Below, one piece after another: positions 34,122 through 36,035 of a stretch of DNA of 36,035 nucleotides; position 1 is the stretch's first letter; each line of letters starts with the position of its first letter. Source of the DNA: Bacteroidales bacterium (GTDB lineage Bacteria > Bacteroidota > Bacteroidia > Bacteroidales > JAAUTT01). Both the position numbers and the translations under genes were made by a program. The notes beneath the pieces were generated by a model. That model ran no database searches. It saw only the letters and a list, made by a program, of their open reading frames with translations, and was not told the DNA's origin. The stretch is from NCBI GenBank assembly GCA_025361285.1, contig JANYAP010000026.1, forward strand, positions 1 through 36,035. The letters are read 5' to 3'.

Positions 34122-34742
34122 TTACTTAGTATTCATTTGTTTTTCAGCCGATTGAGCATAGAACAAATTATAATTTTCCTCAATCGATTTCATATCGAAA
34201 CCTCCATTGGCGTATTCCTGAATATGCATATAAATGCCTGGTTTACGGTTAGAAAAATAATCAATCAGATTCGCAAGAAATACCACCTGAACGGAGTTTT
34301 CCTTGTTTTTGAGGATACGTTCCAAACCATTTTCAAACTTAATATTTTGATTGTGAATACTTTGGATTTCGCCCTGAGGAAAAACCAACACCATATTTTT
34401 ATTATCGGAGAGCAATTCCGAACTATATTTTAAGGTTTCGATAATACTTTTCGATTTTTTGCAAACCGAGAAACCACCTGTATAGTTGAAAAACCAATAC
34501 TTACGGAGTTGCTCCTCAAGCATCATAAAATGATATTTACGATGCAACACATTCAAATTTATATACATAGCCCAAAAACCATCCCACCAACTTATATGGT
34601 TAGAAATAAGCAAAATAGGTAGCTCTTTTTCTTTAAGTTCACCAATAATTTTTACTGTGCCAAAATGCGGCTTAATTATAAAACCAGCATACCACTTAAA
34701 GAATGGATAAATAAAGAAATTATGTTGTGCCTTTAAAATCAT
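34122..34742 (-). CDS. Membrane acyltransferase (PlsC/LPLAT fold), likely carotenoid glycoside acyltransferase
   Basis: This 206-residue protein shows the HX4D catalytic motif in SNHISWWD (His49, Asp54) and the second motif as FPQGEI (121-126; the usual form is FPEGT or PQGxR). It is short, as in the glycerolipid acyltransferase family. In green bacteria and some Bacteroidota such genes next to glycosyltransferases acylate the sugar of carotenoid glycosides (CruD-type role). Here it lies between the CruF-type hydratase (4-nt overlap) and the glycosyltransferase (1-nt gap), which supports that role by context. A general phospholipid acyltransferase remains possible. Confidence 0.8.
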   Translation of the reverse strand: MILKAQHNFFIYPFFKWYAGFIIKPHFGTVKIIGELKEKELPILLISNHISWWDGFWAMYINLNVLHRKYHFMMLEEQLRKYWFFNYTGGFSVCKKSKSIIETLKYSSELLSDNKNMVLVFPQGEIQSIHNQNIKFENGLERILKNKENSVQVVFLANLIDYFSNRKPGIYMHIQEYANGGFDMKSIEENYNLFYAQSAEKQMNTK

Positions 34743-35416
34743 ACAATTAGCTTAAACCAAATGAATAATGAAAGAAAAAATATAAACTGGCATGCTAAAA
34801 TTAATACAGCTAATTTATTCTCAATTTTAACTTTCAATACTTTAAGCATGGAGTGGAATAATACCGCCAAAGCAAACCAAGCTAGGTAGTTTTGGAGCGG
34901 TATAGTTTCGTTTTTCCAATGCCACATATCGAGCTTCGGAGCCATCTGTTCCAAAACAATATCGTACAATAACATTATAGATGAGGCGAATATAATTTTT
35001 ACAACCGCCGGAAATTTAAATTTCTCAACAACCGCCGATGTTGTATAAACTAAAAAGAGCCAATTAATTCCAATAATCAAAGGCGTTTGAAACAATTTTA
35101 CACCTAAACCATCGCCATATTCGTAGTACCCAAAAACTTTCCCTGTATTTACTCCAACGGCTTCAATTGAAAAAGCCAAAATATAGATTGATAAAAAGCA
35201 CATAACTGTTTCCCAGTCAGTTTTGCTCTCGTTAAAAAAAGCCAGCATTACAAAACTTAAAATAAGTGCAAACGGAATGAGTTTTAAAAACAACGGAAAA
35301 GTACATGGCAAAAGCATTCCAACAATTCCAACGGTGTAAAAAACAATAATAAATATGCTTATTGTCTTTTGCAAACTCTTAACTGACATGTAATTACTAA
35401 ACCTATTTAATACCAT
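34739..35416 (-). CDS. cruF: CruF-type carotenoid 1,2-hydratase (DUF422 family)
   Basis: This 225-residue protein has several membrane helices. The family signature is intact: IEAVGVNTGKVFGYYEYGDGLG, IGINWLFLVY, LYDIVLEQMAPKLDMWHW and IPLQNYLAWF. The family adds water to the psi end of monocyclic carotenoids (1'-hydroxy-gamma-carotene type products). Two start codons are possible: ATG at 35416, overlapping the cyclase gene by 14 nt, or ATG at 35389, just after its stop (225 or 216 residues). The family start is not decisive. The stop overlaps the acyltransferase start by 4 nt. Integral inner-membrane protein. Confidence 0.87.
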   Translation of the reverse strand: MVLNRFSNYMSVKSLQKTISIFIIVFYTVGIVGMLLPCTFPLFLKLIPFALILSFVMLAFFNESKTDWETVMCFLSIYILAFSIEAVGVNTGKVFGYYEYGDGLGVKLFQTPLIIGINWLFLVYTTSAVVEKFKFPAVVKIIFASSIMLLYDIVLEQMAPKLDMWHWKNETIPLQNYLAWFALAVLFHSMLKVLKVKIENKLAVLILACQFIFFLSLFIWFKLIV

Positions 35417-36035
35417 AACTCAAAACTTTCAGTTTATTTCGTAAAAGTAAATTGAACAAAATTAGGCTAAACGCATATCCAAAATCCTCAATAGGAATTG
35501 TTAGAAACCTAATTCCCAAGTTTTCAGAATTATTATACCAAACAATTGGTTCGGCAATAAAACTACCCGTTAAAATAGCGTTTACAATTAAAAAGGGTAT
35601 AAGTATTACAAGAAATGTGCAGTAAAAACTACTGATAACATTCGTTTTGTCAGAAAATGATAGCAAAAGAACAACAATAACCAGCGAGAAAATATAGGAA
35701 GTATAGGCTTTTTCGAAATTGAATACTACTAATAGCAATGAAATTAGAATTAAACTTACTGATACAAATTTTGCCAATTTATTGGCTAACTGAATCTTAC
35801 TAAAATATAAAACTATAGAATCGTGCAAAAATATACTTGCATAAGGAATAACAATAAAAAACAGCCATTCCTCAAGCGGTAATTGATACAGCATAATAGA
35901 TGAATGATAACGAGGATTAAAGCCCCATACACCCAGTTTTGTGAAATAAATATCGAAAGCAATATAAAATAAAGCAATTATTAATATTGAAGGCATAAGG
36001 TATTTCCATTGCTTATAGAACTTGAGCGTCTTGTC
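35403..36035 (-). CDS. Lycopene cyclase (CrtYcd-type), 5' end cut by the window edge
   Basis: The frame is open to the last base of the window: bases 36035 to 35997 translate as DKTLKFYKQWKYL, which joins directly onto MPSILIIALFYIAFD. This matches the usual family text (FDK...FYKKWKYL...), so the Met at 35996 is internal and the true start lies outside. Two homologous lycopene cyclase domains are fused. The first has TKLGVWGFNPRYH and LPLEEWLFFIVIPYA; the second has PIVWYNNSENLGIRFLTIPIEDFGYAF. It is an integral membrane protein that forms beta rings from lycopene. The missing N-terminal part is perhaps 15-25 residues. Upstream carotenoid genes probably lie beyond the edge. Confidence 0.88.
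   Translation of the reverse strand, partial: DKTLKFYKQWKYLMPSILIIALFYIAFDIYFTKLGVWGFNPRYHSSIMLYQLPLEEWLFFIVIPYASIFLHDSIVLYFSKIQLANKLAKFVSVSLILISLLLVVFNFEKAYTSYIFSLVIVVLLLSFSDKTNVISSFYCTFLVILIPFLIVNAILTGSFIAEPIVWYNNSENLGIRFLTIPIEDFGYAFSLILFNLLLRNKLKVLSYGIK

Overview
The window is AT-rich DNA of a member of the Bacteroidota. The main evidence is a complete gldKLMN block with an adjacent PorP/SprF gene, which form the core of the type IX secretion system (T9SS). A giant SprB-repeat protein with a type B T9SS C-terminal signal supports this, as do a DUF4296 lipoprotein, Bacteroidota-type -7 boxes (TAnnTTTG) and a lack of clear Shine-Dalgarno sequences. Family-level placement is not possible from the sequence alone. 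No rRNA, tRNA, CRISPR array, transposase or phage gene was found.

Layout. (1) 1-206: a perfect 63-bp inverted repeat around an 80-nt loop, beginning exactly at base 1. (2) 507-11696, + strand: a tight gene run made of a small secreted protein, a 2360-aa surface adhesin, its likely PorP/SprF partner, a DUF4296 lipoprotein, an amidohydrolase and a radical SAM protein. (3) 11702-13357, - strand: riboflavin synthase followed by a histidine kinase that has no response regulator in the window. (4) 13424-15068, + strand: a well-formed promoter, a leader with a perfect 20-bp hairpin, a YhbP-like flavin-binding protein and an extended SDR. (5) 15192-18363, + strand: a Wza-like export lipoprotein and a Wzc-like tyrosine autokinase. 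(6) 24413-18572, - strand: porP/sprF, gldK, gldL, gldM, gldN, ending in a strong terminator. (7) 28119-24635, - strand: topA and an arginase-fold protein that has lost its metal ligands. (8) 28235-30613, + strand: a class A penicillin-binding protein. (9) 36035-30844, - strand: a carotenoid tailoring operon (lycopene cyclase cut by the window edge, CruF-type hydratase, acyltransferase, glycosyltransferase, TPR protein, CrtI-family desaturase).

How the parts fit. The GldK/L/M/N machine and the PorP/SprF proteins would export and anchor proteins such as the 2360-aa adhesin. The second PorP/SprF gene, directly downstream of the adhesin, looks like a dedicated partner, as SprF is for SprB. The Wza/Wzc pair exports a polysaccharide whose synthesis genes are not in the window. 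The carotenoid genes together predict a monocyclic, psi-end-hydroxylated carotenoid that is glycosylated and acylated. The early genes (crtE, crtB, the first desaturase) would lie outside the window.

The items most worth a second look are the arginase-fold pseudoenzyme between topA and the T9SS operon, the three-unit super-repeat in the adhesin, the hairpin leader before the YhbP gene, the TPR gene inside the carotenoid operon, and the long inverted repeat at the left edge. All functional calls come from motif recognition by eye; no database search was run.
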